From contig CADCXA010000011.1 in the NCBI GenBank assembly GCA_902806565.1, positions 62,001 to 126,000 on the forward strand: a stretch of DNA of 64,000 bases. Reading direction: 5' to 3'. This DNA comes from Hypoxylon rubiginosum (Eukaryota > Ascomycota > Sordariomycetes > Xylariales > Hypoxylaceae). Positions 9,325 through 25,176 of this stretch are shown here, piece by piece; within the stretch, counting starts at the first letter, position 1, and every line of letters begins with the position of its first letter. The position numbers and the translations under genes were made by a program. Below the pieces are notes generated by a model. It saw only the letters and a list, made by a program, of their open reading frames with translations, searched no databases and was not told the origin of the DNA.

Positions 9325-12300
9325 GATAATAAAGGGGGCGGTCATACTTTGGGCTCTATCAGAGTCTACATTGGTACTCATATTTCTATTGATTCCTGTC
9401 CACCAGTCTGTCCATACGTTCTAGGTATGTATCCCGGGGTAATTGATTTTATCATCCCGTCAAGATACATTGTTTTTGACCCCAGTGCTTATTGGCTATG
9501 ATGAGCTACGTAGCTCTATCTCGGTGAGAAGAGCAAGCCTCCTATAGTTTACCCACCCCTTTCCCAGCTCCGACAAAATACGCATTTCATTGTCTCATAA
9601 TAGCTTCCCAAGTTTTTAGACCCATTGCCAGCATGGTTCTTCCCCGAGACTATGTACTTTAGGTTAGGTGGTACCTACGGTATTTCCTATCTGCCCACTG
9701 CAGCTGTATGTATTTTCCGACTTTTATCAACCCAAAGTCGACACCTGACCGTGTTTGATACCTGGCTGGGCAACCACGAGTACTTGCCTAAGGTACCTAC
9801 ACGCGAATGAACGAATTAGGACGCGACGAGATAAGGCTACCTGGGTACCTTTGTGGATCCCTGAAATTACAGGTGACCTTGGGCCAACACCGCAAAGTCT
9901 ATATAATTCCGCCTACCTCCCACCCAGATACCTTCTCAGCAGCAACCAATTCAGACCACTTTCAACAAAAAAGACACTTCAGGTACCTAATTCCCAGACC
10001 GCCCTCCCACAATCAGCTGCGGCAAAAAATTATTTATTTATTCGTGCCCACCCACCTCACGCCCAAACCTTTTCAACTCATCCTCAACACAGAAAAAAAA
10101 TTGAGCATTCCTCAAGCTACTGGGACATCGTCACTACATCTTCTATACTTTCTCTTCAACTCACAGCAGGCTACCTAGCCCTGGTAAACATTACCTCGAG
10201 TTCCCAACCCTACATCATCAATCAGTTTCTATGCCCGTTCAACAACAACTCCAGATGAAGATGCACAATGTGTCAATCATCCACAGTGAATAGTAAGTGA
10301 TCCTCACATTACGCCTACCTCATCATTAAACAAGTTAAATGCTCATCTAATATCTGCAGTTGGGGACTCTAATGAACCACACAAACATCCAATCTCTTCC
10401 CTCAATCCTAACAATCTTTCCTCCTAATCATTACTCAATCCTCTGTGCGTGGCTTGTCATCTGCCTCCAGTCACCTACAACACACTCCATGGCCACAGTA
10501 TCACTCGACCTCACTTCAAAGTACAGCAAAGCTAGTTTGGAAGGCGGCACCTGTTTACAAGCTCCTATCAGAACCCCAGCGCCATCTTTGTATGGCTGCT
10601 AATGGCTCTTCTGCGCAGCGACTTCATCCTCTACTTGTCAGTCAAGCGTGCCTTGGGCACTGCGCATTGCATTGTAGAGGTGATTTAATGTACGGGGAAA
10701 CCTTCTGGGCTGGCGGAGACCAGGAAATAATGATGATGAGAGTTGATGGTCTGTCGCTGGTTGTTGTGATTGTAGGGGCTGGTTGTGCAACGTGACCTGT
10801 CGGCGCCATGGAGGTGAGAGCTGATGGTTAGCTGGCGAGGGTTGAAAGGATAAAACCAAGTCTCTGGGCATTCACATGGTGATGACATCGCTACCGCTGT
10901 AGCTGGGAACACTTAAGTATGTACTATTCAATTTCCTCTTTGTGTTTACATGAGCTAACCTGCTGAGCTAGATCCTCAACCTTACCTATCCACATAAGAA
11001 TCCATCCATTCCACGGCAAACATACACGAGATGATGCCGCCAAATCTTTTCCGGCCAACTAGCAAAGGGAAAGACCTCACTCGATCACTTCGGCACCAGC
11101 AGCAGCCATGTTTTCTGAGGCTGACGGAATGTATTCGAAGATTTTACCAAGGCCAGAGGATTTGAAAAGCAGCACACTACAGCCAGCAACATGGTTGAGG
11201 CTCAATAATAACGCACTACCATCGTTTCCAGTGTCTTCCAAGCTCGAAGACTTATCTATACCACCATGGACCCGAAGAAAAAAAAGGAAAAAAGGAGAAA
11301 AGAAAGAAAAAGGACAAATAAAAGAAGAAAAAGAAAGGAAAAAAGAAAAGGAAAGAAATGAAGAAAAGAAACCCTGAAAAAGAACAGGCATCTGAGAAAG
11401 GTGCCTCCAGTCACTCTCAGTACGATGAAGCTAATATATCTAGCAACACAAGACATACCCCTAGGAAAGGAGGCTTGATAGGATTAGGTTGAAGCTCGCG
11501 TATGCTCTCCTCGAAGTTACGGATCTATTTGACGGCCCTCCTCGTCTACATTATTCTGTCAACCAGCCTATTCCCTCCACGCAGCTACTACGCTTGAGAA
11601 TACGACCTACCATCAGAATTACTCCCTCAAATCAGCTTCTAAGGGGCGTAGAGGGCGCACCAGATCGAACAATAGTGTTAGGCCTCTCCGGCCGAGCCCT
11701 AGCTCCGCATAATCCAATCTCGAGCTGAGAACAGCATTGGATAAGATGAGGGCGATATCAAAAAAAAAAATACTCATTTTACCCTTTTCTTCAATCAGTC
11801 TATCCAATTACTTCCAATTGAGAGAGGCTCTTATCACTACGATACGAATCAGCCTAGAAAAACAACCAACAAAATCCGCTTGAACATCGATAGTAAGATC
11901 TCTTACTTGCAACCCACGCTCTGGTCCATCTAACGTAAGTACACCCCGTTATCTGTGCGTCTGCCGCCATTAATCCCAGAAACCGAAACATATGTGGTAG
12001 CTCATGCCTCAAGTCGTTCTCACGCTAATGCACTATAAAAGCTCACATTGCTCCTTTAGAGCAAATACCCTGTTCCCTCCTAATCGAGATGACCGCTCCC
12101 GAAGTTGGGCGTCGCTAGGATATTTTCAACATCGAGTGTCAACGTCAATTAGCAATCATATAGCCTATCAATGCCTTACAGGCTACCAGATCTCCATCAT
12201 CTCGATCTGTAACCCTTTACATAGGGGGTAGCAGTTGCCCAAGATAGGGAGCCGTACAAGAACACAAAAATATCAGGAAACAAACCAAAGGAGCAGAATT

Positions 12301-13204
12301 CACGACGATGATATCCCAGGAGCTACGACAAGAGGTTATCCATATACATGGGCGCAAAAGCCCTTTGTCATCCGACCCCAACCCCCCTATCCAGACCAAC
12401 ACCATTAACTCCGGTCTAAGGAGTTAGGGACCGGAAGAATAGAACTACGACTGCCTGTCTACGATCTACTCCCGAGGCAGGCGATAAATCCAGAGTACTT
12501 GTCATTCGAAGCTACCGTATCGCGCTCATCTTTGCGGGGTATAACATCTACTTTGACATCAAACCATACCAATACCAGAATGGAAGCCGCCATCCAACTC
12601 TTCTAGATACAAGCTACAGCTCTGTCAATTACACAGCCTATCATCGCTAGCCCGACCACTCATGCATGCGCAGGTCAACATCAAGAAGACCCAATGTATC
12701 GACTAGTCAAGCTATAAACATAACTCTCTTCACTTTACCAGACGTCGAGTCGAAAAACCGTTAATTATCATTAACGCGCCTTCCTCCCTCAATTCTCGAA
12801 CCGCTCGATTATCCCGACCCCGAACAGACCCAAAGATCTATCGTCGAGAAGGATGAATTCGAACACTGTCGCAAAAGCGATACCGCTTCTACGAGCAATA
12901 TAGAAGCGCCTTGTATGTACGACAAACACCAGTACAATATCATGGCTGGGGAAGGGTTAGACTTGAGAAACAACAATTATAAAAGCTACACAGTCAGCAG
13001 GGATCTGGCCCTTGGTATGGAGAGTTTGGCATATTTACACGGATAGGAGTTGGGACAAGAGCAGAGAGCATATTGTCTTGTATGTATACCTACAGCCCTT
13101 ACTATTTAGGGTTGAAAGTTAGAAGCTTTCCACCTAATCGTGTCGTTATTACTGCATGGCGTGGCTCGCACCAAAACAGCAGCATTAAAGTACACAAATC
13201 AAAA
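9325..13204. other. gene-poor gap of 3.9 kb
   Basis: Only short overlapping ORFs of low-complexity or unfamiliar sequence occur, none with a recognisable domain. Base composition is ordinary, unlike the A/T block that follows. A frame open at about 12782-12985 reads like possible coding sequence (PDPEQTQRSIVEKDEFEH) but has no start or partner exon I can support. Repeated GGTACCT-like words occur at about 9660-10000. Confidence 0.5.
11274..11371 (+). repeat. polypurine (A/G) tract
   Basis: About 98 bases are almost only A and G, interrupted by a few C/T. The ORFs read through it are Lys/Glu/Arg-rich (or Phe/Ser-rich on the other strand) and are artefacts of composition. Such tracts can form triplex DNA, but no function is indicated. 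Confidence 0.8.
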
Positions 13205-13487
13205 TAAACATCGCTCCTATGTTAGTTTAGTTATAATAATAAGATCGAAGTATTTAAAGTTAAGATAATTAATTAAAAGGTTATTAAAAAAGTGATTACT
13301 AATTATTTATTTAAAAACTTATTTAAATTATATTTTTATTATTATATAATATAATTAATTAATTTTATATTTATATAAATAAATATTATATATATTTATT
13401 AAATTTAAAAATTAACTAATAATTAAAAATAAATAAATTTTTATTAAATAAATTTATAAATTAAGATTTTATATATAATAATAATAT

Positions 13488-13552
13488 AAAAATTATATAT
13501 TTTTTAATTAAAAATTTTAAATTTAATTTAATTAACTTTTAAATTTAATAAT
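13488..13552 (+). repeat. left copy of an outer direct repeat
   Basis: This 65-base stretch matches 27086-27149 with one indel and about two substitutions, including the shared C in TTAATTAACTTTTAAATTT. It lies about 280 bases inside the left edge of the A/T island. It may be the remnant of a terminal repeat of an older element that encloses the inner retrotransposon. In near-binary A/T sequence a match this long is unlikely by chance, but I cannot extend it. Confidence 0.45.
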
Positions 13553-16500
13553 TAAAAGTTTTATTATTATTTATTTAATATTATTTATATATAAAAAAAA
13601 TATTAAAATTATTTATTTAAAATATTTATATAATTAAATAATAAAAAAAGTAATTTTTTTAAAATTTTAACTAATTTAAAAAATTAATATAATTAGAAAA
13701 ATAAATTTAAATTAAAAGTTAAATTATTAAAACTTTTTAATTATTTAATTAATAAAGTTTTATTATTTAAAAAATTAAAACTTTTTAATATAATTTTAAA
13801 AAAATATAATAAAAAAATTAATATTATTATTATTTTTATAAAATTAAACGAATTTATAAAATTTATTATAATAAAATTAAAAAAATTAAATTTATTTTAA
13901 ATTAAATAAAAAAGTGGAAATTAATTTATTTTAAATTTAATAAAAAATAAAAAAATTAATTATAAAATAAATATAAATTATTATAATTAATATAAAAAGT
14001 TATATATAAAATAAATTATAATAAAAAAAAAACTTAATAATTATATATATTAAATTATAATAAATTATTATAAAATTATATATTATATTATTAAAAAATT
14101 AATATAAAAATAATATTAAAAATTAAATATTTTATTAAGGTTTTAAATTTATAGTTTTATTAAATAAACTTTATATTTTAATTAAATAAATTATAGTTTT
14201 TAACTATATATTTATTATTATATATAATAAACTTAGTTTTTAAATATATATTTAATTAATTATTTTAATTATTTTTATATTTTTAGTTTTTTACTTTTTA
14301 TTATATATGTTTTTTTATATATAAATTATAATATATTTAATATAATAAAATTAAATTAAATAAAAAAAATAATATTAAAAAAAAATATAAAAAAATAATA
14401 ATATTTTTTAAGAATTTTAAAAATATAAATTAATAATTATAAATTTAAAAAATAATTATATTTAAAATTAAATTTTATAAAATATTTAAAATATAATATT
14501 TAAATTTATAAGCGAGAGATTTTTTAAATATAATAAAAAATTTTTATAAAAATTAAATTATTATTTATAAAATAATTAAAAAATTATAATTTATTAATAA
14601 TATTTTATAATATAAAAACCTTATAAATAATTTTTATAATTATATAATTAAAATAATATATAAAATAAAAAAAATATTTAAAAAAGTTTTTAAATTTATT
14701 TATAATAAAAAAAAATTTAATAAAAAAAATTTAACCGATTCTTTTTTTAATTAACTGAAAAATAAAAATATAAATAAAAGAAAATTATAAAAAAAAAATT
14801 AAAATATTATATTAATTAATAATTATTTAATATATAATTAATATTATTAATTTATAAAATATTATTATATTTTTTTTAAAAAAATATATAATAATTTTAA
14901 ATTAAAAAGTTAATTAATTTTTAAAATTAAAAAACCTTTAAAAAACTTAAAGTTTTAAATATAAATATAATTATTTAAAAAAAATAAATTAAAATTTAAA
15001 AAGTTATAAAAATAATTATATAATTAATTTATAAAAAAAATATTAATTATATTTTTTATTTTAATAATAAATAAATAAATATTTTTTAATTTATTTAATT
15101 ATTTTAAATAATAAATTAATTATTATTATAATAAATTAAATATATTATTTAATTAATTAAAAATAAATATTATTTAATAATTATTTTTAATTAAAAAATT
15201 ATATCTTATTAATTTAAATATATAAAATAATAAATATATTAATTAAAAATATATTAATATTATTATTAAAAATAATATTTTTTATATAATTTAACTTTTA
15301 TTAATTTTTCACGTAATATTTATATTTATATATATTTAATATTAAAAACTTTATATTAATAATTATTTATATAAATATTTTATAAATTTATTAATATATA
15401 AATAAACTAGTTATTTTAAATATAAATTTTTTAATTAAGTTTTAAGTTATTACTTTTAAATTTATTATATTAATTTTTATATTTAAGTTATTTATAGTTT
15501 TTAAATAATATAATTAAACTTAAAAACTTCGCTTAATTAAAAACTTTTAAATAATATAAGTTTTATTTTAATATATATTTTAATTAAAAAAATATTTAAA
15601 TATAAAAGTTAATATTTTAAATAAAAATATAACCGATAAATATTATATAATAGTTTTAAAAACTAATTTTAAATTTTAAATACCTGGTATTTAAAATTTA
15701 ATTTAATTAAAAGAATTTATTAAATTAAAGTGTAATTTATATTAAAATTTCTATTATTTTTTATTTTATTTAATTAATTTAAATATATATAATTTATTTT
15801 TAATTTTATAAAATTATTATTTTAATTTTATAATTATAAATTACGTATTATTATATTAATAAATTTATATATAAATTATATAAAAATTTATTAATATAAA
15901 AGTTTAATATATATTAATTTAAATATTATATAAATTTTCACGAAAATTATATTATATAAAAAATATTATTTATTATTAAATATAATTTATTATTTTTTAT
16001 TATTAATTATTTTAATTTTATAATAAAAATTAAAATATAAAAAGTTTTAATAAAATAATAAAATAAATTTAATTTATATATAAAAAGAAATTAATATTTT
16101 TATAAAAAAAATTAAAAATATATATAAATAATATATAATAATTTATTAAATTAATATATAAATAAAAAAAAATATTTAATATTATTATAAAAAAATAAAA
16201 ATATAATATATAAATTAAATAAGCTTTTTTAATTAAAAATACTTAAATATAATATTATAAATTAAAATATTTAAAATTTTAAACTTTAAAATATTTTATA
16301 AATTTATTTTAAAAAATAATTATTTAAAAATTAATAAAAATTAAATATAAAACTTATAATATATTTAAAATAAAATAATAAATTTAATATGTTTTTAAAT
16401 TAAATTATTAAATATTAAAAAAATAAATTATTTTTAATTTTTATAATTATAAAAAAGTATTTATTAAAAGAAATTTATATTTTATTTTTATATATTAAAT

Positions 16501-17772
16501 ATTAAAAGTAACTTAAAATTATATATTTAAAAATTATAAAATAAAAATAATTTTTAATATAATAAATAATTATTTAAAATAATTAAAATATTAATATAAA
16601 ATTACTATAAAAATAATAAAAATTAATAATAAAATAATTATTAATAAACTAATTATTAAAAAAAACTTAAAAATATATAAAATTAAAATTAAACTTTTAA
16701 TATTAAATATATAAATTTAAAATAATAAAATTAAATATTTAAAAAATATAATAAAAATAAAAATATATATAATATAAATTAAAATAAAATTATTAATATA
16801 TTTATAATTAAAAATATTTAAAGTTATTATTTATTTATATAATTATATATTAAAAGTTAAAAATAATTAAAAAACTTTATTTAATATATTTTTTAAAATA
16901 GTTAAATAAAAATAAAGATTTTTTATATTAAAAAATAAAAAATTAAATTAAATATATTTATAAATATATAAATATAAAATATATATTATAATAAAAAATT
17001 AAAAACTTTATTTAAATAAATTAAATAAACTAAGTTTAAAAACTTAAATTAAATATTTAATTAATTATTAATTTTTAAATATATATTATATATAGATATT
17101 TTATTTAAATAAAATAATTAACATAAAAAATATTATTTTTAATAAAAATAAAATATTTAATAAAAACTTAAATATTTTTTAAAACGATTTAAAAATTATT
17201 AATATAGAAAAGATAACAGCTTTAATTAAAAAATATTTTTTATTAAATTTTAAAAACTATATTTTAAATAAAAAATTTAAAAAAATAAAAAAATTTAATA
17301 ATATATTATTTATTTTAAAAATAATAAACGTAATAAAAAAAAAAATTTAAATATTAATATTAAAATAAAATATTTATATATTATAATTAAGTTTAAATTA
17401 TTATTTATATTATTATTAAGTTTATTATTTATTTTATTATATTATATAATTTAAAATAAAAATATAAATTTTATATTAAATTTATTTTAAAATTTAAAAC
17501 TTTATAAATTTAAACTATAAAAAGTTATATTTTTAATAAACTTTAAAACTTTTTTTATATAAAAAATAAAACTAAAAATTTTAAATTAAATTAATATAAA
17601 AAAAATAAAAATTATATTAAAAGGTTATTAAAAAAACGTTTTATTAATATAAAAAACTTATAAATTATTTAATAAAATATTTTTTTAAATAAATAAAAAA
17701 AAATTATTTTAAAAGTTATATTTAAATAAAGTTTTAATTAAAAATTAAAAAAATAAATTTAATATTATAAGT

Positions 17773-18141
17773 TGTGGCGTTAATAAAGTTCTTAGTTTAA
17801 AAATAATAACAACAATTATAAAATAATTTAAATATATATATAAAGCTTAAAAAATTTTTTTTATATATTTAAAAAATGAATATATATTTAAAATAACAGT
17901 TAAAAAAAATAATTATAAAAGAAATTTATTTTTTTTTATATTTTTTATTTGTTTATATAAATATTTAAATATTTAATAAGTTTTTAAATATTTAGCACCT
18001 AAGTATTTAATAAATTCCTAGGTGTTAAAAATATTATATAATTTTATTATATAATTTTTAATTTTTAATAATCTTAATAATTTTTATTTAAATTTTATAT
18101 TTAAGTTATTTTTTAAGTTATAAACTATAAATTATAATATT
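17773..18141 (+). repeat. left LTR (less mutated copy)
   Basis: It begins TGTGGCGTTAATAAAGTTC, keeping the TG end. The right copy reads TATAATATTAATAAAATTC at the same place: five G-to-A or C-to-T changes in the first seven bases. It keeps a short inverted repeat, CACCTA...TAGGTG, at about 17997-18026 that is mutated away in the right copy. The end (AAACTATAAATTATAATATT) is identical in both. Confidence 0.85.
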
Positions 18142-21100
18142 ATTATTTTTTTCCAGGATTTTTATTTTAAAAATAAGTAAGTATTTTTTTATTAGTTTAT
18201 TAATTTTTAAAGTGTTAATTTATAAAAATAAATATAAAATAAAAATAAAAATAATAATTAAAAATATATTATTTTTATTAATTATATTAAATAATTAAAT
18301 ATTAATATTAATATTATACTTTACTTTTTTTATTTTAATTTAAATTTAAAATATATAATAATTTTTTTTATATTAGTAAAATATAATAAATATTTAATAT
18401 ATTAATATTAATATAATAATATAATAATTTTTATAAATTTTTTTAATTAATTAAATAAAAAGAATAATTAGTTATTCCTTTAAAAACATTAAATAAAAAA
18501 CTTTTTATTTAAATTATAAATAATAATAAATAAATCGATTTTTAAAATTTTTTAATTATAATAATAATATAAATTTTTTTATTTAAAAAAATTAAAAATG
18601 TTATAATAAAATCTATAGAATCTTAATAAATTAAAAGTAAAAAAAAAAACTAAAAAAAAAATTTAAAAGTGGTTAAAATTAAAATATACTTAAATTAAAG
18701 TAAAATATATTTAAGTTATTTTAAAAAAAAATTTTATTTTTTTTAACTAGAATATTATTTTTATTTTTAATAATCCCGTGGATTTAATTTTTATAGATTT
18801 TAATAATAAAATCTTTTAATTTTTTTTTTATAATTTATTAAATTTTTTTTAAATTCCTATATATTATTTTCAAATTTATAATCCTTTTATTTTATTAAAT
18901 ATTTTATTAAGTTTTTAACTTTTTTAATATTTAAAACCGTTTTAACTTTATATTTTATAATTTTTTTAACTTTTATATTTATATTAATTTTTATATTTAA
19001 TAATACTGGTTTTAATAAAAAAATATATTATATTAAATATATTTATATTTTTTTAAATAATATTAATTAATAGTTTATTTTTAAAAAAACCTTATTAATT
19101 TTATATAATTTTAATTTCTTAAAATTTAATTTTTTATTTAGTTTTTTTATTTTAATTTTTAATATAATTAATATTAATTAAGGTTTTTATTATAATAAAT
19201 AAATTTTATTTTCTTTTTTAGAAATTAATCTTTTAATTTTATTTTTATTATAATAAATAGTTATTTATTTTTAAAAAAACTAAAAATTATTCTTAAGTAT
19301 TTTTTATAATAATTATATTTTTAAAGTAATTATTTTTATTTTAAAAGTTATTCTTATTATAATTAATATTTTAAATAATAAAATTTTTTCTTTAATAATA
19401 TTTATATTTTATTTATATATTATTTTATATAATATAATATTTATATTTTTATTAATTAAAATATTATATATAATTTAAATTATAAGTAATAATTTTATTT
19501 AATTATCTTATTAATAATTAATATAAAATTATAAATATATTTTTAATATTTAATTTAAGTATTTTATTTATTTATTTATTTAAAAATATATTATAATTAA
19601 TATTTTTTATTTAACTCTTAGTTTTTTTATAAAATTAACCTAAAATTTAAAAATAAAAAACTTATTTTTATTTAAGATAATTTATTCTAATGAACTATAT
19701 TTAATTATATAATATTTTAAAAATAAAAAAGTTAAATTTTTAATTATATAAATTTTTTTAAATAATATAAAATATTTATACTTAATAAATTTATTAATTA
19801 TAACTTATATATTATTATATTAAACTTTAATTATTAAATTTTTAAATTTTAAAAGTTTTATAATAAAATTTTATAATATTATATTTTATATTTTATTTAA
19901 TATTTTAATAAATTATAATAATTTATATAGTTTATATTTAATGGTTTTAATTTTTTAACATATATTATAATTTTTAATAAGTTAATAAATTAAGTTTTTA
20001 ATTTTTAGGAAATTATAATGTTATTATAATTTTATATATATTTTATATTTTTTTTAATATTTATATAATAAATATTTATAAAAAGTTTTAATAAATTTAT
20101 ATTAAAATGTTTTAAATATATATTATTTTTTATAATAAATATAAATTTTATTTTTATTAAAAAATTATTATTTTTCTTTGTTTATTAAAGCTTTTTTAAA
20201 CTTTTTATTTTAAAAGTTATTTATTATAATTTAAATATATTTTAATATTCTTTGTTTTATTTTTTTAAATATTTAAAAAAACTTTTAAAATACCTTAATA
20301 TTATATTTATTTTAATAACTTAATATATTAACTTATATATTTTTTATTTCTTTAATATAATATAACTTAAAATTAAATTTATTAAAAAATTCCTTTTATT
20401 TTTATTATCTAAAAAATAATTCTTAAGTAGTTATTAATATTTTAAAGTTATTATAATTAAAAAAAATAACTAATAGTTTTTTTATTTTATTAATATAAAG
20501 TTTTTAATATTATAAGGTTTTTATAATTATTAATAGTTTTTTATTATATATTTAATAATATAATTTCATTTTTTAAAAAACTTAAAAATAATAAATAACT
20601 GAATACCACTTTTTATTATTTTTTAATTATTTAAATATTCTTTTATATATTATATTTAAAAAATTTATATAAAAATTTTTTTTTTTTTTTAAGTTTAATA
20701 ACTAATATATTAAGTTACTAATAATTAATTCTTTAATTTTATTAAACGTTAAATTAACTTTTAATATTTATTTAAAAAGTTATATATTTTATTAAATAAT
20801 ATTTATTATAAGTTTTATAATATAAATAAATTTTTTTATTAATAACTTTATAAAATTTATAAATTTATAAAAAAATTATATATTTTTAATATTTTTAAGC
20901 GTTTTTTAATTTTATACTTATTTTATTTTCTTTTTTTAAATTTAAATAATTTTAAATTTAATAATAAAATTTAAAAAACTAATTTCTTATATTTTTTATT
21001 AATATTTTTTTAAATTAATAATAATTTTATATTTTTTAAACTTAGTTAATATTAAATATTTATACTTTAAATACTTTTTATAAATTTTAAAATAAATTAA

Positions 21101-24100
21101 TATATTATTAATATAAATAAATATAAAATTATTAAAATATTTTTATAAAATTATTATTATTATATATTAAAAAGTTATAAATATATTAATAAATTTTTAA
21201 AATATTACTAAATATTTATAATATTTATATTAAGTTTTAAATATTATTTTTTATTTTTCTTTTTTAATTATTTATATTTTATAATATTTATTAATTATAT
21301 TAAAAATAATAAATTATTAAATATTATTAGTTTATTTTTTTATATATTTAAATAAAATAAATAAATATTTATTTTTTATTATAATTACATTAAATAATTA
21401 ATAGTTATTAATTATTTTATATATAAGGTTTTTTTTTTTATTTAATTTTTAGGTTTTATTAAAAATTTTTTTTTTTATTATTATAATTAAATATTTTACG
21501 TTAAACTTGGATTTTTTAATAAAATTTTATTTTATATTTTTTTTTATTTATTATTTAAAAGCTTTTATTTATTATTATTTTAAATAATAAAAAAGTTTTA
21601 AATAAATATTTTATTTATTTTTAATTAAAATTTTATAATTATAAACTATATAATTAAATAAGTTAATTAATATTGGTTTTTTTTTTAAAATATTAATATA
21701 AATTTTGTTTTTAATTTTTTAAAAATTCCTTATAATTAGTTAAGTTTAAATTTTTATTTTATAAAGAAAATATATATAATATTTTCTAATAATTTAATAT
21801 TAATTAAATTTATTTTATAATTATTATAATTTATAATAATTTAATTATTTATTTTTAATTTTTTTATATTTTTTAGAATTTAATTTATTTCTCTGGTTAT
21901 TTAATTAATATATAAGTTACTAACTTTAAATTAAAATAATCTAAAAATAATATTTTTATTTATTTTTATTATATTAAAAAAAAGTGTTTTTAAATAATTA
22001 TTAATTTATATATTAAAATTTATAGTTTCTTTTTATATAAATTTATTATTATAATTAAAAAGTTATTTATTTATAATTTTTATAAAGAAAATTATTTTTT
22101 TATTTTTATATAATATAATATACTTATTTATTAATTAAAAATAAATATAATTAAATTTAAATTTTAAGTTTACTATTATTTTTATTTTTTATTTCTTTTT
22201 TTTTAAAGTTATTATTATATTTTTACTCCTGGTGGTAATTTATAAGATTTTTTATAAATTTAAATAAATTTACCGCTTAAAAAATAGTTATTTAAATTGT
22301 TTTTTATTGTTTAAATTAAGCCTAAGTTTAATATTTAAACTTAATTAATTATTTATATATTTTAAAAATTTTTAAAAAGTTTTTTCTTAATTTTTTAACT
22401 AAGTTTTTATTTAATTTTAATTTTATTAATTTTTTTTTAAAAATAAGTTATTATATTTTTTATTTTCTTAAAATATTTTTATAACTTTTATAATATTATG
22501 GTTTTATATATTATATATATCTTATAAATTATATTAAAATATTTATTTTATTAGATTTTTTTAATTATATATTTATATAATTAAAATAAATAAAATATAA
22601 TAATATTATAATTTATATATATTTTTATATAAACCTTTTTTATATTTTTTTATTAATATTATATAAACTTATTATTTTTTAAATAAAATTAAAACTTATT
22701 TCTAATTTTTTTTAATATATAATAAATATAAAAATATTTAAAATAAAAAATTTAAAATAACTTTTTATAATTTAAATATTAAAGGTTTTAAAATCTTTAT
22801 ATACTTTTTTAATATAAATGTTTTAATAAGTTTTTTAAAAATATTATTATTTCTTTTTAAAATATAAAAACGTTATTAAATAGTTTTTTAAAAATAAATT
22901 TTTTTATAAAAATCCACTTATTTTTATTAAATAATTATTAATATTTTAATTTTTTTATAATATAATAATATTTTAATTTTAATTTTAAGTTTTTTAAATA
23001 TTTAATTAAAAACTAAATTCTTTATATATTTAATTAATTATTAATTTATTAATTTATAATTTAATATAATTTTTTTATTTATTTATATTTATTATATAAA
23101 AATTTATAATATAAAAAACATAATTATTTATATATAGTTTTTTAATATTTTGTTTTTTAGTTATTTTTTAAAAGTTTAAAATAAGGTAATTTTAATAAGG
23201 TTATTAAAATAAAAAAAAGTATTTTAATTATATAATATTAAAATGTTTTTTAATATTTCTTTTTAATAAATTAATATTATTATAAATAAATTATTTTTAA
23301 AATATTATATATTTATTATTATTTATTTTTATATAAATCGTTGTTTTATTTTATATATTTATTTATTTATTAAATTATATTATTATTTTTAATTATTTTT
23401 AATATAAGTATTTAAAAAAAAGTATTTTTAATTTATATAATATAATAAATTAAATCGTGATTTATAAATATTTCTTATTTATTTAAAACTTAAATTAGTT
23501 TTTATTATTTATAAAATTATTATATTATATTGTTAATTTTTTTTTTTTTATTAATAGTTAATTTATTTATTATATTATTAAGTTTTTTAATAGATTTTTT
23601 TTTTTTTATTTTACTTTTTATTATTTTTTAGTTATTAAAATACTTATTTATTATAAAAGAATTATATAAATTATAAATTATTAATAAATAATATATATAT
23701 TTTTTTATAATAATATTTTAATTTTTATTAAATTTAAAATATTTATAATAAAATTAAAAATATTAAAGTTATTAAAGTTTATTATAATATTAATATTTAT
23801 TTTTTTTTAAATTATTATTTTTATTATTTTATTTTAAAGTATATTTAACGGCGTTTTTTTTTTTTTTATAAATATAATAAAAGTTATTAATATTAATAAA
23901 CTAATATTTTATAATATATTTTTTCTTAGGTATTTTCTTTAAAATAATTTTTATTATAATTATATAAAAAACTTTAATTTTAATAATTATAGTTTTTTTA
24001 AGTTTAAATTTAAAAACTTAAAATTGTTTTTTTATAATTTAGTACTGGTTTTTATAGTGCTTTTTTTTTTTATAATTAAAACATTTAATATTTTTAATAT

Positions 24101-25176
24101 TTTTTTTACTTTTTAAGTTTTTTTTTTTTAGATTTTATTAATATTTATAAGTTTAAAATAAGATTTAATAACTATATTAAAAGTTTATTATTAATTTTTA
24201 GTTTTTTTAACTTTTTAAAATAAAACTTTAAACCTTTTTTTTTTTTTTATATTAAAATTATTAGTTATTAATTTTAATAATTTTTTCGTAATAGTTTTTA
24301 AACTTTTTAAATTAATTAAAACGGTAGATTTTATTTTTAATTTATTATTTAAGTTTTTTATATAAAAAAATAAATTATTTATTTTTAAGAATATTAATTT
24401 AAGTTATTTATTTTTTAAATTTTATTATATAAATAACTGTTAATTTAATTTATTTAAATTATATAAAACGTTATTTTATTATTTGTTTTTTATTAAAATT
24501 ATTATATATTTTATAAAACTTATTAATAAAAATATTAAAGTTTTTAAAAATTATTTAAATAACTAAATCTCAGTTTTTAAATAAAAATTTAAAAAAATTA
24601 TAAAAAATAAACTTAAATTATTTAAAAGTATTTTTAGTTAAAAAGTTTTAAATTATTAAAGCTTTTTATTTTTTATTATAAATAAATATTTTATAAAACT
24701 TTAAAAAAGTTTAAACTTAAATAATAAATTTATTTAAATTAATATTATTATTATATTATTTAAAGTTTTTAAGTTTATATTTTTTAAATTAAATAATAAT
24801 AACTTATTTTATATAGTTTTTAAATATTTAAAGTTTTTCTTTAAAATTAGTTATTTCTTTAAGATTTTAAATTTTAATAATTACTTATTAATTAATAATA
24901 ATTATATTATTAAAATATTTATTAATTTTATTTAAAAATAAAAAATTAATTATAAAAAGTTAAATTAAATTAAATATAAGTTAAATTACTTGTTTTTTTA
25001 ATGATTTTTTTTTTTATTTTTCGATTTTAAGTTTAATATTATTTTATTTTTTATTTATTAATTTATAGTTATTTAAAAACTTGTTTTTTTTTTAATTTAT
25101 TAAAAGGTTTTTATTTATAATAATATTTAAATTAATATATTATTATTAATTAAAAAGTTATTATAATATTATAAAT

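Noticed and set aside
12782..12985. Possible coding frame just left of the A/T island
   Set aside because: It is open for about 67 codons with reasonable residues, but it has no start, no neighbouring exon and no family resemblance.
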